The notes: a model not told the origin generated them from the sequence alone. Shown: positions 1-9,547, counted from the stretch's first letter. The stretch is 64,000 nucleotides of DNA from Seonamhaeicola sp. S2-3 (GCF_001971785.1 NZ_CP019389.1:1933001-1997000), one strand, 5' to 3'. Numbers and translations: made by a program.

Positions 1-184
1 GCCCACCTTCTGGCACGTCTTGTGAGTATAAATGCCACCCAGATTCTATTTGTGCTTTAGCAACTAACATATATTCTGTGTCTGTTAGTTTTTCTACGGA
101 TGTATCCCATTTTACGGGGTCTACTATTTGTGCGTTACCAAATATTGAAAAGCACAAAGCGAGTATAAAAACGAATTTTTTCAT
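1..184 (-). CDS. DsbD-like protein, N-terminal fragment (cut by window edge)
   Basis: Only the first 61 residues lie in the window; the gene runs off the left edge. It opens with a signal peptide (MKKFVFILALCFSIFGNAQ) and then VDPVKWDTSVEKL...WHLYSQDVPEGG. That is the start of the N-terminal immunoglobulin-like (alpha) domain of DsbD, the membrane protein that carries electrons from cytoplasmic thioredoxin to periplasmic thiol proteins. The next gene upstream (210-656) has almost the same N-terminus, so the two are tandem paralogues. Family length suggests the rest of this gene could encode the DsbD membrane and thioredoxin parts, but that is outside the window. The start is the ATG at 182-184, 25 nt after the stop of the upstream copy. 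Confidence 0.75.
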   Translation of the reverse strand, partial: MKKFVFILALCFSIFGNAQIVDPVKWDTSVEKLTDTEYMLVAKAQIESGWHLYSQDVPEGG

Positions 185-209
185 GTAAAATAATTTAGAG
201 CTAAGGAAA

Positions 210-656
210 TTATTTAATAGCAAAGGTGAGTTCTTTTTCAGTTGGAGGTAAACAACGGGCATCGTCACAAACCATAAATTCAACACTAGCATTAATATTA
301 AAAGGTGTTTTTCCTTTTAGTTTAATACGCTGTTTAAAAGCTGCTTGTGTTTTAAAAAATTTGATTTCCATATCGAAAATTTTATCATGAACGGTATGAC
401 CTTTTTCCTCTTTGGTATTACCTTTTTTTAAGTAATTACCGTTACTTTCAAAAGTAAAACTAGTAGCTATAGGGCCTCCCTCTGGCACGGTTTGAGAGTA
501 TAAATGCCAATTTTCTTCAATAGTTGCAGTTGCAATTAATTCGTATTCTGTATCTGAAATTTTTTCAACGGAAGTTGACCATTTTATTGGATCTAAAATT
601 TGAGCGAAACCATTAGCGAAACACACTAATGCTAATAATATTAGTAATTTTTTCAT
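210..656 (-). CDS. Secreted stand-alone DsbD-alpha-domain protein
   Basis: 148 residues with a signal peptide (to about residue 19, GFAQ) and a single DsbD N-terminal (DsbC-fold) domain. Near the C-terminus is CDDARCLPPTEKEL, which carries the two cysteines four residues apart followed by PP that mark the redox pair of DsbD-alpha. There is no membrane region, so this copy is a free periplasmic domain. It sits 25 nt upstream of a co-directional DsbD-like gene with a matching N-terminus and probably forms an operon with it. A role in passing electrons to periplasmic thiol proteins is family inference; a periplasmic chaperone-like role cannot be excluded. Confidence 0.75.
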   Translation of the reverse strand: MKKLLILLALVCFANGFAQILDPIKWSTSVEKISDTEYELIATATIEENWHLYSQTVPEGGPIATSFTFESNGNYLKKGNTKEEKGHTVHDKIFDMEIKFFKTQAAFKQRIKLKGKTPFNINASVEFMVCDDARCLPPTEKELTFAIK

Positions 657-674
657 AATTGTTTAATTGTTTTA

Positions 675-704
675 AAAAGGGTTATGTTTTACGATAACCC
701 TTTT
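675..704 (-). terminator. Rho-independent terminator of the M16 peptidase gene
   Basis: A perfect 11-bp inverted repeat (AAAAGGGTTAT / ATAACCCTTTT) with an 8-nt loop. Read on the minus strand, its 3' arm ends in a T run. It lies between the stop of the M16 gene and the start of the DsbD-alpha gene. Confidence 0.7.
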
Positions 705-783
705 GTCATCTTTCTTAATTAAAAATAAATTTATTGACTGACTAACTCAAAAAATCACACTAAAACAAATGTATAAAGAAAGA

Positions 784-3582
784 TTATAAATTGTTGTTGG
801 GTTTAAATACTATTTCATAAGATTTCCCGTTACTTTGAAGTTTTTTAGCTAAAGCCTGAATATCTTGTGTGGTTATATTATTTACAATATCTTCAAAGTT
901 TTTAGGGTTGTTCATGTTATATCCGTCTCTATAAAACGTTGTTAATAAAGCCATATCATAATTGTTATTACTTTTAGATTGTTCTCTAGATTTTTTATAA
1001 CTGGTTAGGGTTTTATTTAAATCTTCTTGTTTAATATTTCCTGCTGTTATTTTAGATAATTCGTTATGAACAATACTTATAAGTTTTTCTGCTAAATCTG
1101 GATTACAATCAAAATTAACGGATAGATAAGATAAAACTTTAGGTTCTTTGGTTAAGAAAGCTCGAGCTCTTGGGCTGTAAACACCACCTTCTTCTTCACG
1201 CAATGTTTCTGTTAACCTTAATTGCATAATAGCACCTAATGCTCTGGTTACATAGCTGTTTTTAACAGTGTAATCATTAGTTATTTTAAATGCCATGTTA
1301 ACATTGGTTTTAGGGTCTTCCATAGGAAGGTATATGTCTTCATCTACGTTGTTGCTTGCCCATGGTTGCGATACATCTTTAAATGATTCTGTATCTTTTG
1401 TAGTTTGTAAACTAGCTATATATTTTGACAGTAAAGGCTCTAGTTGATCTGCTTTTACATCACCTACAATAAAGAATTCAAAATCTGCTGGATTAGCAAA
1501 TCTGTCTAAATACACAGATTTTATTTTGTTAAAATCAATATCTTTTGCAAAATCTTGATTAAAAATTCTTTTTCTAGGATTATTATTGCCATATAAGGTT
1601 GTTGTTATACTGTCTTTTATTTGCTCACCAATATCTTTGCTTCTTTTAATTAAGAAATTATTAATGCCACCTTGCAATACTTGAAATGCTTGTTCATCAA
1701 AACGAGGTTTAACAAAGTATAAGTGTGCTAACTGCAACATGGTTTCTACATCTTTAGTAGTTGAAGATCCTTTAAGGTTTTCTGTTGTTTCACTTATACT
1801 TGGCGACATTGAAGCTGACTTTCCTGCTAAAACTTTAGATAGTTCTGTTGCTGAAAATTCTCCTAATCCAGACATTGATATTAAATTGCCCACTAGGTTA
1901 GCAGATGGTAAATCTTCATCTTTTATTAATGAATATCCTCCATGACTTATAGCGTTAAAAGCAACTGTGTTTTTTTGCTTGTTGGCAAATTTATAATGTA
2001 CTTTAATACCATTACTTAAAGTGTAGGTTGTTGAACTAAGAGTTTCATTTTTTTCTGTATTTACTATGCTTCCTTTGTTTATACTTAACCCAGAGATTAA
2101 AGTTTTACCTTCAAATGCTTCTGTGTAAGGTGTAAGATTTGGGTTGTTTTCAACTGCATTAATAATATTATGGGCTTGTTCTTCGGTTAAGTTATTTTGC
2201 CCTTCAACACCTGTGACATTTAAAAACCTATTCTCTTTAGTGTAAAGCCTTTTAATGGTGTTATGTAGTGTTTCTGGTGTAAAAGAGTTAAATAGTTCTT
2301 TAGCTATTTCATATTCTTTTTCAATGTCAGAAATGGTTATGTTATTTAAGTAATTGTTTTTTATTATGTTAATTAAAGTACCATGTTTTTGATCGTCTTT
2401 TTTAGCTATTTGGTTTTCATATTGGTTTGAAAACTTTTTAATAGTTCTGTTAATTTCTGAAGGTGTAAAACCAAATTTAACGGCTCTATAAACTTCTGTT
2501 AATACCTCAGAGAATGCTTGTTGTTGTTCTCCTGGTTTAGGGCTTATTCTAATACTAAAAACATTATTAGCTCTTGTTAGAGCACTATATCTTAAACCAG
2601 CTCCTAAAAAATGAGCATCTGGTTTTTGTGCTACTTCACTTATTCTTGCAGATAGCATATTAGTAACCATAGACTCTAATAAAGTGTTCTTTAAATCTTC
2701 AACAGTTTGATCTTTTAAAGATTTTTTATGACGAATACCAAAATTTATCATAGCTGTAGAGACTTCTTTATCCATACCTAAGCTATATAACATGTCTTTG
2801 TTTTCTGGTATTTCAACAATAAAACGTTCTCTTGGGTTTTCTACTGCTGGTATTTTAGAAAAAAGCTTTTTAATTTTTGTTTCAATTTCATTAACATCAA
2901 TATCGCCTACTATAGCTATAGCTTGTAAATCTGTTCTATACCAATCATGATAAAAATCGCGTAGTGCTTTGTACTCAAAATTTTCAACAATACTCATTAA
3001 GCCAATAGGTAATCTGTTGGCATATTTTGAATGATTAAAAGTTATTGGTAATGATGTTTCAAATAAGCGCATTTGTCCGTTTTGGTGTGTACGCCATTCT
3101 TCTTTAATTACGCCTCTTTCAGCATCAATTTCTTCATCAGTTAATAGCAAATAATTACACCAATCATGTAATACTAGTAAGCCTTTATCTATTAATTCTG
3201 GTGATGTTGGTACATTATTAATATTATAAACAGTTTCATCAAAACTTGTGTATGCATTTATATCTCTACCAAAAACTAACCCTTTTTCTTGAAACGTATT
3301 TAAAATGCCTTTTCCTTCAAAATTTTCGGTACCATTAAAAGCCATGTGTTCTAAAAAATGAGCCAATCCTTGTTGGTTGTCGTTTTCTAAGATTGATCCT
3401 ACATTTTGAATTATATAATAACTAGCAGCGTTTTTTACAACATCTGTACTTTTTATATAGTATGTTAATCCGTTAGGTAACACGCCTTTTTTTATGGTTT
3501 TGTCTACTGGTATTGGAGCAGATAAATTTTGAGCAAAAAGGTTTATGCTTAACAGTAGGAATAAAGCTGATAATTTTTTCAT
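784..3582 (-). CDS. M16 family zinc metallopeptidase (two-lobed, secreted)
   Basis: 932 residues with a signal peptide (MKKLSALFLLLSINLFAQ). The N-terminal half holds the inverted zinc motif HFLEH (His75, Glu78, His79) and the distal metal ligand Glu155 in the EEIDAERGVIKEEW segment, the classic HxxEH-x76-E arrangement of the pitrilysin/M16 family. The second half is the usual catalytically inactive M16 lobe. Length fits Bacteroidota M16 peptidases of about 940 residues. It probably degrades peptides in the periplasm or at the cell surface. It is flanked downstream by a clear terminator and upstream by decayed gene remnants, so it looks monocistronic. Confidence 0.92.
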   Translation of the reverse strand: MKKLSALFLLLSINLFAQNLSAPIPVDKTIKKGVLPNGLTYYIKSTDVVKNAASYYIIQNVGSILENDNQQGLAHFLEHMAFNGTENFEGKGILNTFQEKGLVFGRDINAYTSFDETVYNINNVPTSPELIDKGLLVLHDWCNYLLLTDEEIDAERGVIKEEWRTHQNGQMRLFETSLPITFNHSKYANRLPIGLMSIVENFEYKALRDFYHDWYRTDLQAIAIVGDIDVNEIETKIKKLFSKIPAVENPRERFIVEIPENKDMLYSLGMDKEVSTAMINFGIRHKKSLKDQTVEDLKNTLLESMVTNMLSARISEVAQKPDAHFLGAGLRYSALTRANNVFSIRISPKPGEQQQAFSEVLTEVYRAVKFGFTPSEINRTIKKFSNQYENQIAKKDDQKHGTLINIIKNNYLNNITISDIEKEYEIAKELFNSFTPETLHNTIKRLYTKENRFLNVTGVEGQNNLTEEQAHNIINAVENNPNLTPYTEAFEGKTLISGLSINKGSIVNTEKNETLSSTTYTLSNGIKVHYKFANKQKNTVAFNAISHGGYSLIKDEDLPSANLVGNLISMSGLGEFSATELSKVLAGKSASMSPSISETTENLKGSSTTKDVETMLQLAHLYFVKPRFDEQAFQVLQGGINNFLIKRSKDIGEQIKDSITTTLYGNNNPRKRIFNQDFAKDIDFNKIKSVYLDRFANPADFEFFIVGDVKADQLEPLLSKYIASLQTTKDTESFKDVSQPWASNNVDEDIYLPMEDPKTNVNMAFKITNDYTVKNSYVTRALGAIMQLRLTETLREEEGGVYSPRARAFLTKEPKVLSYLSVNFDCNPDLAEKLISIVHNELSKITAGNIKQEDLNKTLTSYKKSREQSKSNNNYDMALLTTFYRDGYNMNNPKNFEDIVNNITTQDIQALAKKLQSNGKSYEIVFKPNNNL

Positions 3583-3659
3583 GTATAGTTTTTTATGTGT
3601 TTGTTGTAGTATAGACGTTATAATTTTAGCTTCCCCCTATTAATAAAATGTTAATTTAT

Positions 3660-3920
3660 TTAAAGTTTAAGTGTGTTAAAAATTTCTATCAGTTTGTCAT
3701 TAGATGGTCTTGGGGCATTTGCATCAATAATTACTCCATTAGGATCTAGAAGAATAAACCAAGGAATGCCTTTAATGACATAGTCTTTTACAAATTCTGA
3801 CTGAAAATCATTATCAGCTAATAACTGAATACCTTTAAGTTTTTCTTTTTTAATCATAGTCTTCCATTTTTTATGATTTTTGGGTTTATCTAGTGATATA
3901 CTCACAAAATGAATATTCTT
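3660..3920 (-). pseudogene. C-terminal remnant of a thioredoxin/TlpA-like protein
   Basis: The frame reads ASKNIHFVSISLDKP...GIPWFILLDPNG and ends at a stop at 3660. This is the C-terminal half of a thioredoxin-fold (TlpA/AhpC-TSA) protein, including the cis-proline segment GIPWFILLD. The N-terminal half with the WCxxC active site is missing. Upstream in frame there is only unrelated sequence and then a stop near 3961. The similarity fades near 3910-3920, where a sigma-factor remnant begins on the opposite strand. No ATG precedes it, only GTG (3903-3905), so it is unlikely to be expressed as an enzyme. Confidence 0.7.
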
Positions 3921-4047
3921 ACTTGCTAACCGTTTAAATATATCTGTTAAAACAGTTGAATCTCAAATGCGCATTGCTTACCAAAAAATAAGAGAGGGTT
4001 TTGACGATGATGCATCTGTCTTTATTTTTATTTCAAAGGGTTTTTAA
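3913..4047 (+). pseudogene. C-terminal remnant of an ECF sigma factor (region 4)
   Basis: Open from 3913 to the TAA at 4045-4047, reading LANRLNISVKTVESQM followed by RIAYQKIREGF. This is the helix-turn-helix of sigma region 4 typical of Bacteroidota ECF sigma factors (consensus-like ISVKTVE.QM..A). There is no region 2 and no start codon upstream; a TGA lies at 3910-3912. It is therefore the severed tail of a sigma gene. It abuts a truncated thioredoxin-like gene on one side and an outer-membrane-protein tail on the other. Confidence 0.7.
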
Positions 4048-4049
4048 TT

Positions 4050-4223
4050 TACACTAATACAAGAGATTTATTTGCATCAAGAATTGAAAAATCTGAAACT
4101 ATTCAGGCTGATTTTTATCTATATAACCAAAGTCAAAGAGGTCGTTTTATAACCTTTGGTTTTAGTTATGGTTTTGGCAAAGGAGAAGCTATGGAATATT
4201 CAGGTCAACGCAGAAGGCGTTAG
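4050..4223 (+). pseudogene. C-terminal remnant of an outer-membrane beta-barrel protein
   Basis: The frame reads YTNTRDLFASRIEK...RFITFGFSYGFGKGEAMEYSGQRRRR and stops at 4221-4223. The alternating final strand plus a basic tail is typical of the last strands of TonB-dependent-receptor-like (OMP_b-brl) proteins of Flavobacteriia. Only about 57 residues remain and the upstream frame runs straight into the sigma-factor remnant. The Arg-rich tail recalls the neighbouring GLPGLI protein (5784-6647), so a lost GLPGLI-associated barrel is possible but unproven. Confidence 0.6.
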
Positions 4224-4227
4224 CATT

Positions 4228-4842
4228 TTAAAACAACCCGTGAATTTCAGCATCAATGGTATTTATAATATTCCCTAAATCTTCGGGGTTATCTACAAAG
4301 TCTAAATTATCAACATCAATAATGACTAAGTTTCCTTTGTTATAGCCATGTATCCAAGCTTCATACCGCTCGTTCAATCTACTTAAATAATCAATGCTAA
4401 TAGTATTTTCATAATCGCGTCCACGTTTATGAATTTGTTTTACTAAGTTTGGTATAGAACTTCTTAAGTAAATTAAAAGGTCTGGACCTTGAACTAATGA
4501 TTCCATTAATTCAAAAAGTGAAGAGTAGTTTTCAAAATCACGATTGGTCATTAAACCCATAGCATGTAGGTTAGGGGCAAAAATATGAGCATCTTCATAA
4601 ATGGTTCTATCTTGAATAATGTCTTTGCCACTTTGCCTAATTTGTAGTACCTGACGAAATCTGCTATTCAAAAAATACACCTGTAAATTAAAGCTCCAAC
4701 GCTCCATTTGGTTGTAAAAATCGTCTAGGTATGGGTTGTCTACAACATCTTCCAATTGGGCTTCCCACTTATAATGTTTTGCTAGCAGTTTAGTTAGGGT
4801 TGTTTTTCCAGCGCCAATATTTCCGGCAATCGCAATATGCAT
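4228..4842 (-). CDS. Deoxynucleoside kinase
   Basis: 204 residues. The P-loop GNIGAGKTT lies at residues 7-15, followed by the dNK-family features ERWSFNLQVYFLNSRFRQ and QDRTIYEDAHIFA (the DR(S/T) motif) and a lid-like RSSIPNLVKQIHKRGRDYE. It phosphorylates deoxyribonucleosides, probably purines, in nucleotide salvage; the exact substrate cannot be read from sequence. It starts 2 nt after the stop of the upstream co-directional gene (4845-5624), so the two are probably co-transcribed. The reading frame is full length for the family. Confidence 0.9.
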   Translation of the reverse strand: MHIAIAGNIGAGKTTLTKLLAKHYKWEAQLEDVVDNPYLDDFYNQMERWSFNLQVYFLNSRFRQVLQIRQSGKDIIQDRTIYEDAHIFAPNLHAMGLMTNRDFENYSSLFELMESLVQGPDLLIYLRSSIPNLVKQIHKRGRDYENTISIDYLSRLNERYEAWIHGYNKGNLVIIDVDNLDFVDNPEDLGNIINTIDAEIHGLF

Positions 4843-4844
4843 AT

Positions 4845-5624
4845 TTAGTTAATTTTTAATTGAAATTGTTGTAGTTTTTGATTCTGGTAAATATACAAGG
4901 TTTCATTGGTTACAAAAAACTGATTTATTAACAAATTTGGCAGCAAAATTGGAAGGGGGTTTTCAGCATCTTTTTTTAAATAAAAAAGAGCGTTTTCTTT
5001 CTTTAATATAATGTTTCCGTTGCTTTCAGCCAATTCTGTGTATCCATTGTTTTTTACTTTTTTGAGTAAATTTCCAAAATAATTGTACTTGTAAATGTAG
5101 TTGGTAGTAAGTAACCAAACGCTATTGTAATTACTTTTTAAGTCTAATATTTTGCCTTTTAATGGTAGTGAATGGGCTAGGGTAGTGTTTTTTTTGTAAT
5201 TGTAAAGTTCTAGCTGTTGCGTGTCTATGTTAAATACCCAAAGTGTATTATCAAAACCACTTGAAATATGACTAATGTTTTTATAGGGTTGAATATTATT
5301 AAAATCAATTTTAAAAATTTCTGCTAGTCTGTTGTCAAGCACCAATACGGTGTTAAAATCTTTATAAAATAGATTGATTTTTAAAGGGTTGTATGAATGG
5401 GCAGAACTTATATTTCCTAATTGTAAATTGTTGTATGAGATGGTTTTGTTATTACTTTTTTTATAAAATGTATTATTTTTAAGATAATATACAGAACCAA
5501 AATTATCTATAGAAATAATACTATCTGCTTTAAAATCAATGCTTTTAATAGGGGTGGCTTCAATGCTGTTTTGAGAATGCATTGAAAGCGATATTAATAA
5601 AAAAAGAAAGATAAAATATTTCAT
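4845..5624 (-). CDS. Secreted protein of unknown function, probable beta-propeller
   Basis: 259 residues from the chosen ATG at 5622-5624. That start gives a clean signal peptide (MKYFIFLFLLISLSMHSQ), whereas the longer open frame to 5705 adds non-signal residues. The body has repeated short segments such as NTLWVFN, SVWLLTTNYIYKYN and NETLYIYQNQKLQQF, resembling blades of a propeller. No catalytic motif is seen. It sits directly upstream of the deoxynucleoside kinase gene; I see no functional link and would call it hypothetical. Confidence 0.6.
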   Translation of the reverse strand: MKYFIFLFLLISLSMHSQNSIEATPIKSIDFKADSIISIDNFGSVYYLKNNTFYKKSNNKTISYNNLQLGNISSAHSYNPLKINLFYKDFNTVLVLDNRLAEIFKIDFNNIQPYKNISHISSGFDNTLWVFNIDTQQLELYNYKKNTTLAHSLPLKGKILDLKSNYNSVWLLTTNYIYKYNYFGNLLKKVKNNGYTELAESNGNIILKKENALFYLKKDAENPLPILLPNLLINQFFVTNETLYIYQNQKLQQFQLKIN

Positions 5625-5783
5625 GTTATTTTGAAAAGTACAAAAATCTAATCGTTTAAGGTAAATTAATTTAGGGTTAAATAAATATAATATTTTAAGA
5701 ATCATTTAACGTTTTATGGTTAAACCTTTGTTTTACTTTGTGGTCTTACTTCTATCTAATATAGAATACTTAAATCATTTCAA

Positions 5784-6647
5784 ATGAAGGCTAATTATAC
5801 AAAACTTATTTTTTTAGCATTATTATTTATAACCGCTAGTGTTTCTCAAGCACAAAACTTTCAGGGTAAAGCATTTTACATGTCTAAAACATCTGTAGAT
5901 GTAGATAATTTTGGCAGACCAGATATGCCTGAAGACAGAAAAAAACAAATGCAAGAGCGATTAAAAAGTATGTTTGAAAAAAATTATGAACTTACCTTTA
6001 ATCAAACAGAATCTATTTATAAAGAAGAAGAAACATTAGAAACACCAGGACAAGGTGGTGGAGGTGGACGTGGATTTAGTATGATGAGTAGTAGCTTTAC
6101 TGGAGGGCCTCTTTATAAAAATATAAAAACAAAAGATTTGTTACAAGAGCAAGAATTTTTTGGTAAACAATTTTTAGTTAAAGATGAATTGCCTGTTTAT
6201 GAATGGAAAATGACAGGTGAAACTAAAAAAATTGGCCAATATACTTGCTTTCAAGCAACAGCAACTATTCAGTCTAAAGCAGTAGGTTTTGAAGATTTTA
6301 GACCACCTAAAAGAGATGGAGAAGAATCGGAAGAAACCGAAAGTGAAATAGGAGCTCTTAAAGAAATTAATATAGTAGCGTGGTATACTATGCAAATTCC
6401 TATAAACCAAGGACCAGGAGAATACTGGGGGTTACCAGGTTTAATTTTAGAAGTTAATGCCGGTAAAACAACTATTTTATGTTCAAAAATAGTTATGAAC
6501 CCAGAAGAAAAAACTACAATTAAAGTGCCTAAAAAAGGTAAAGAGGTAAGTAAAGAAGAATACAACGAGATAGTAAAGAAAAAAACTGAAGAACTTAGAA
6601 ATAACTTCAGAAACAGAAGAGGTGGTCCTGGTGGGGGTAGAAGATAA
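5784..6647 (+). CDS. GLPGLI family protein
   Basis: 287 residues with a signal peptide (to about residue 24, VSQAQ). The family-naming motif is seen as YWGLPGLILEV (GLPGLI at 216-221), with PINQGPGEYWGLPG before it. A Gly-rich patch follows residue 89 and the C-terminus is Gly/Arg-rich (RRGGPGGGRR). GLPGLI proteins are secreted Bacteroidota proteins of unknown biochemical function. They are often encoded beside TonB-receptor-like barrels, exactly as here: the barrel gene begins 43 nt downstream on the same strand. Confidence 0.88.
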   Translation: MKANYTKLIFLALLFITASVSQAQNFQGKAFYMSKTSVDVDNFGRPDMPEDRKKQMQERLKSMFEKNYELTFNQTESIYKEEETLETPGQGGGGGRGFSMMSSSFTGGPLYKNIKTKDLLQEQEFFGKQFLVKDELPVYEWKMTGETKKIGQYTCFQATATIQSKAVGFEDFRPPKRDGEESEETESEIGALKEINIVAWYTMQIPINQGPGEYWGLPGLILEVNAGKTTILCSKIVMNPEEKTTIKVPKKGKEVSKEEYNEIVKKKTEELRNNFRNRRGGPGGGRR

Positions 6648-6690
6648 TTGTATTTCCAATAATTATAATAAATAAGCTCAATTCATTTTC

Positions 6691-9441
6691 ATGAAATTTA
6701 AAATATCATTAATGCTTGTTTTCGTAACAAGTCTGGCATCTTATGCGCAAGTAAAATTAGAAGGTGTAGTAAAAGATAGTATTGGTAGTCCATTAGAACT
6801 AGCCAATGTTGTAGCTATAAATCAAGAAACAAAAGTTTTAGATGCCTATGGTATTACAAGTCCAGATGGGAGATATAGACTTAGTTTAAATCCAAATTCT
6901 ACCTATAAAGTACAAATAAGCTATATAGGAATGAAAACAGGAGAAAAACTTATAGAAACCAAAGAAAGTAACCTTGTAGAAGATTTTATTTTACAAAACG
7001 ACAATGCCCTAGATGCTATAAAACTGGTTTATGAAATGCCCGTAACAGTAAAAGGAGATACTATAGTTTATAATGCAGATTCATTTAAAAATGGTTCAGA
7101 ACGAAAGCTAGAAGATGTCCTTGAAAAACTACCTGGAGTAGAAATTAATGATAGCGGACAAATTGAAGTGGAAGGTACCGTGGTGCAAAAAGTAACCGTT
7201 AACGGAAAAGATTTCTTTGATGGCGATTCTAAATTAGCTACAGAAAATATACCTTCTAATGCCGTAGATAAGATAGAAGTTTTACGTAATTTTTCTGAAG
7301 TAAGCCAGCTAAAAAGCGTAGAGAATAATGAAAATAATTACGCCATTAATGTGAAACTTAAAGAAGGCAAGGAAAATTTTTGGTTTGGCGATGTTAAAGT
7401 GGGTGCGGGTGCAGCACCTTCCCCAAATGATGCTTTATATCTAGTACAGCCAAAGTTGTTTTATTATAATCCAAAATACAGTATAAACCTTATTAGTGAC
7501 TTAAATAATATTGGAGAGCCTGCATTAACCAATAGAGAAGTACGTAATTTTGGAGGAGGGTTTAGAGCACCAAGTAGAGATAGTGGCACCAGTTTAAATC
7601 TAGGAGATAATGGGTTAAGTGGTTTAACAAGTGTTTCTAACTCACAAAAAGTAGAAGCAAAATTAGCAGCAACCAACTTTAGTTATTCACCTAATAAAGT
7701 GTTAGATTTAAGTGGATTCTTAATTTTTAATAGTACCCGCCTTAGCACAAGACAAGAAAGTTTTATAAGATACACAGACCCTGATTTAGGAATTCCAGAT
7801 GAGGAAACCGTTAATACAGGTAAAGAATCTTCAGACCAAGGTTTAGTTAAACTTAGCGCTTCTTATAAACCAAATATTAATAATCAAGTAGATTATGATG
7901 TTTTAGCTAGTCTTTCTAAAGACTCTGAAGCTCAAACCGAGTTGTCTTCGGTTATTGGTAGCACAAACCAATTAGAAGAGGCAACACCTTTTAGTGTTAC
8001 TCAAAATTTAAAATATTATTACACGCTTGATGAAAATAATATTTTTGCTTTAGAAGCATTACATGTTTTAAAAGATGAAGACCCTTTTTATGATGCGTAT
8101 TTAAATAATGATCCTACAAATAACGGAACTGATGATGAAGACGCCTATGATGAAACCGCAGAACAATTAGGGTTAGACCGTAGTTTAGATTACTACAATC
8201 TAGGGCAAGATGAGCGTGTTAAATCTAATCAATTAGATGCAAAATTTGATTATTATAATATTTTAAACTCAAAAAGTAATATAAATCTAACCTTAGGAAC
8301 CATATTTAGTAGACAAGATTTTAACTCTAACATCTTTCAGTTTTTAGAAGATGATGAAACGCTTGATGCAACACCAACTATAGTAGATGAAGAAGGTGAT
8401 TTGTTAACTGCTGCAAATGATACGCGTTACAATTTTAGTGATGTTTATCTTGGGGCTAGGTATAATTTGCGTTTAGGTATATTTACATTTAGACCCGGAA
8501 TATCTTTGCATGCCTATGGCAACCAAAATATTCAGTTTGGAGAAAAATATGAAGATAACTTTTTTAGAATTTTACCAGAATTTGAAATGCGTGTTCAATT
8601 TAAAAAATCAGAGAGCCTTCAGTTTAACTATAAAATGAGTAATCAATTTACAGATGTAACCAATATTGCTAGAGGATTGGTTTTAAATAGTTTTGATAAT
8701 TTGTCTTATGGTAACCCAGAATTACAAAACGGATTGTCTCATAATTTAACATTACGATACAGAAGTTTTAATCTGTTTAACTATACCAATGTTTTTGCAA
8801 CTATTAATTACTCTAAAAATATAGACCAAATCCGTTCTATAGCTAATTTTGAAAATGTAATTAGCACCAGTACCTATTTTAATTCGCAATTTGCAGATGA
8901 GTCTCTTTCTGCTTCTGGGCGTTGGCAACGTACTTTTGGAAAAATAAGAACCGGACTTAGCGCTAATCTTAATTACAGTTTAAAGAATCAATTTATTGAA
9001 GATAGACAATCTGAAAGTAAGAGCTTTTCTCAAACTTACAGACCAGAAATTAGAACTAATTTTAATGAAGCACCAAATATTAGATTAAGGTATACCTATT
9101 CTGTAACCAATACAGATCAGGGTACGCGAAACACAAAAATTATAAGAAACGCACCATCAATTAGTTTTGATGCCTATATATGGGATTCTTTAACTTTTGT
9201 AACAGATTATGCGTATACCAATCAAGATGTTGATGGCGAGTCAGAATCATATCAATCTTGGGATGCCCGTTTAGCTTACAGAAAAAATCAAGATTCTAAA
9301 TGGGAGTTTGAAGTTAAAGCAAGCAACCTGTTAAATATTGATGCCAATATTAATAATAACGTTGGTACATTTGCAGTGTCTAACTCATCAACATTTATAC
9401 TACCAAGATTTGTAACTTTTAGAGTTATTTATAGTTTGTAG
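6691..9441 (+). CDS. Outer-membrane beta-barrel protein with carboxypeptidase-regulatory domain (TonB-receptor-like)
   Basis: 916 residues. A signal peptide (LASYAQ) is followed by a CarboxypepD_reg-like domain (VKLEGVVKDSIGSPLELANVV, about residues 21-105) and a plug-like segment (ERKLEDVLEKLPGVEINDSG...VTVNGKDFFDGD, about 135-185). The rest is a large beta-barrel ending in aromatic ...FVTFRVIYSL. It resembles SusC/TonB-dependent receptors but has no obvious TonB box. It probably works with the GLPGLI protein just upstream in uptake or envelope assembly; the substrate is unknown. Confidence 0.85.
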   Translation: MKFKISLMLVFVTSLASYAQVKLEGVVKDSIGSPLELANVVAINQETKVLDAYGITSPDGRYRLSLNPNSTYKVQISYIGMKTGEKLIETKESNLVEDFILQNDNALDAIKLVYEMPVTVKGDTIVYNADSFKNGSERKLEDVLEKLPGVEINDSGQIEVEGTVVQKVTVNGKDFFDGDSKLATENIPSNAVDKIEVLRNFSEVSQLKSVENNENNYAINVKLKEGKENFWFGDVKVGAGAAPSPNDALYLVQPKLFYYNPKYSINLISDLNNIGEPALTNREVRNFGGGFRAPSRDSGTSLNLGDNGLSGLTSVSNSQKVEAKLAATNFSYSPNKVLDLSGFLIFNSTRLSTRQESFIRYTDPDLGIPDEETVNTGKESSDQGLVKLSASYKPNINNQVDYDVLASLSKDSEAQTELSSVIGSTNQLEEATPFSVTQNLKYYYTLDENNIFALEALHVLKDEDPFYDAYLNNDPTNNGTDDEDAYDETAEQLGLDRSLDYYNLGQDERVKSNQLDAKFDYYNILNSKSNINLTLGTIFSRQDFNSNIFQFLEDDETLDATPTIVDEEGDLLTAANDTRYNFSDVYLGARYNLRLGIFTFRPGISLHAYGNQNIQFGEKYEDNFFRILPEFEMRVQFKKSESLQFNYKMSNQFTDVTNIARGLVLNSFDNLSYGNPELQNGLSHNLTLRYRSFNLFNYTNVFATINYSKNIDQIRSIANFENVISTSTYFNSQFADESLSASGRWQRTFGKIRTGLSANLNYSLKNQFIEDRQSESKSFSQTYRPEIRTNFNEAPNIRLRYTYSVTNTDQGTRNTKIIRNAPSISFDAYIWDSLTFVTDYAYTNQDVDGESESYQSWDARLAYRKNQDSKWEFEVKASNLLNIDANINNNVGTFAVSNSSTFILPRFVTFRVIYSL

Positions 9442-9547
9442 GGAATTAAATAAGCCAGTTTTAGAGGTGCGTTAAGAAATAGTCATAGAGGTGTTTTTTC
9501 AGAAAACGATTCTCATACTTTTTTTGAAAAAGTTATCTGTTATTATT

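Noticed and set aside
1739-1945. Plus-strand frame inside the M16 gene
   Set aside because: Antisense shadow of a clear peptidase gene.
6269-6565. Minus-strand frames inside the GLPGLI gene
   Set aside because: Shadows of a well-supported gene.
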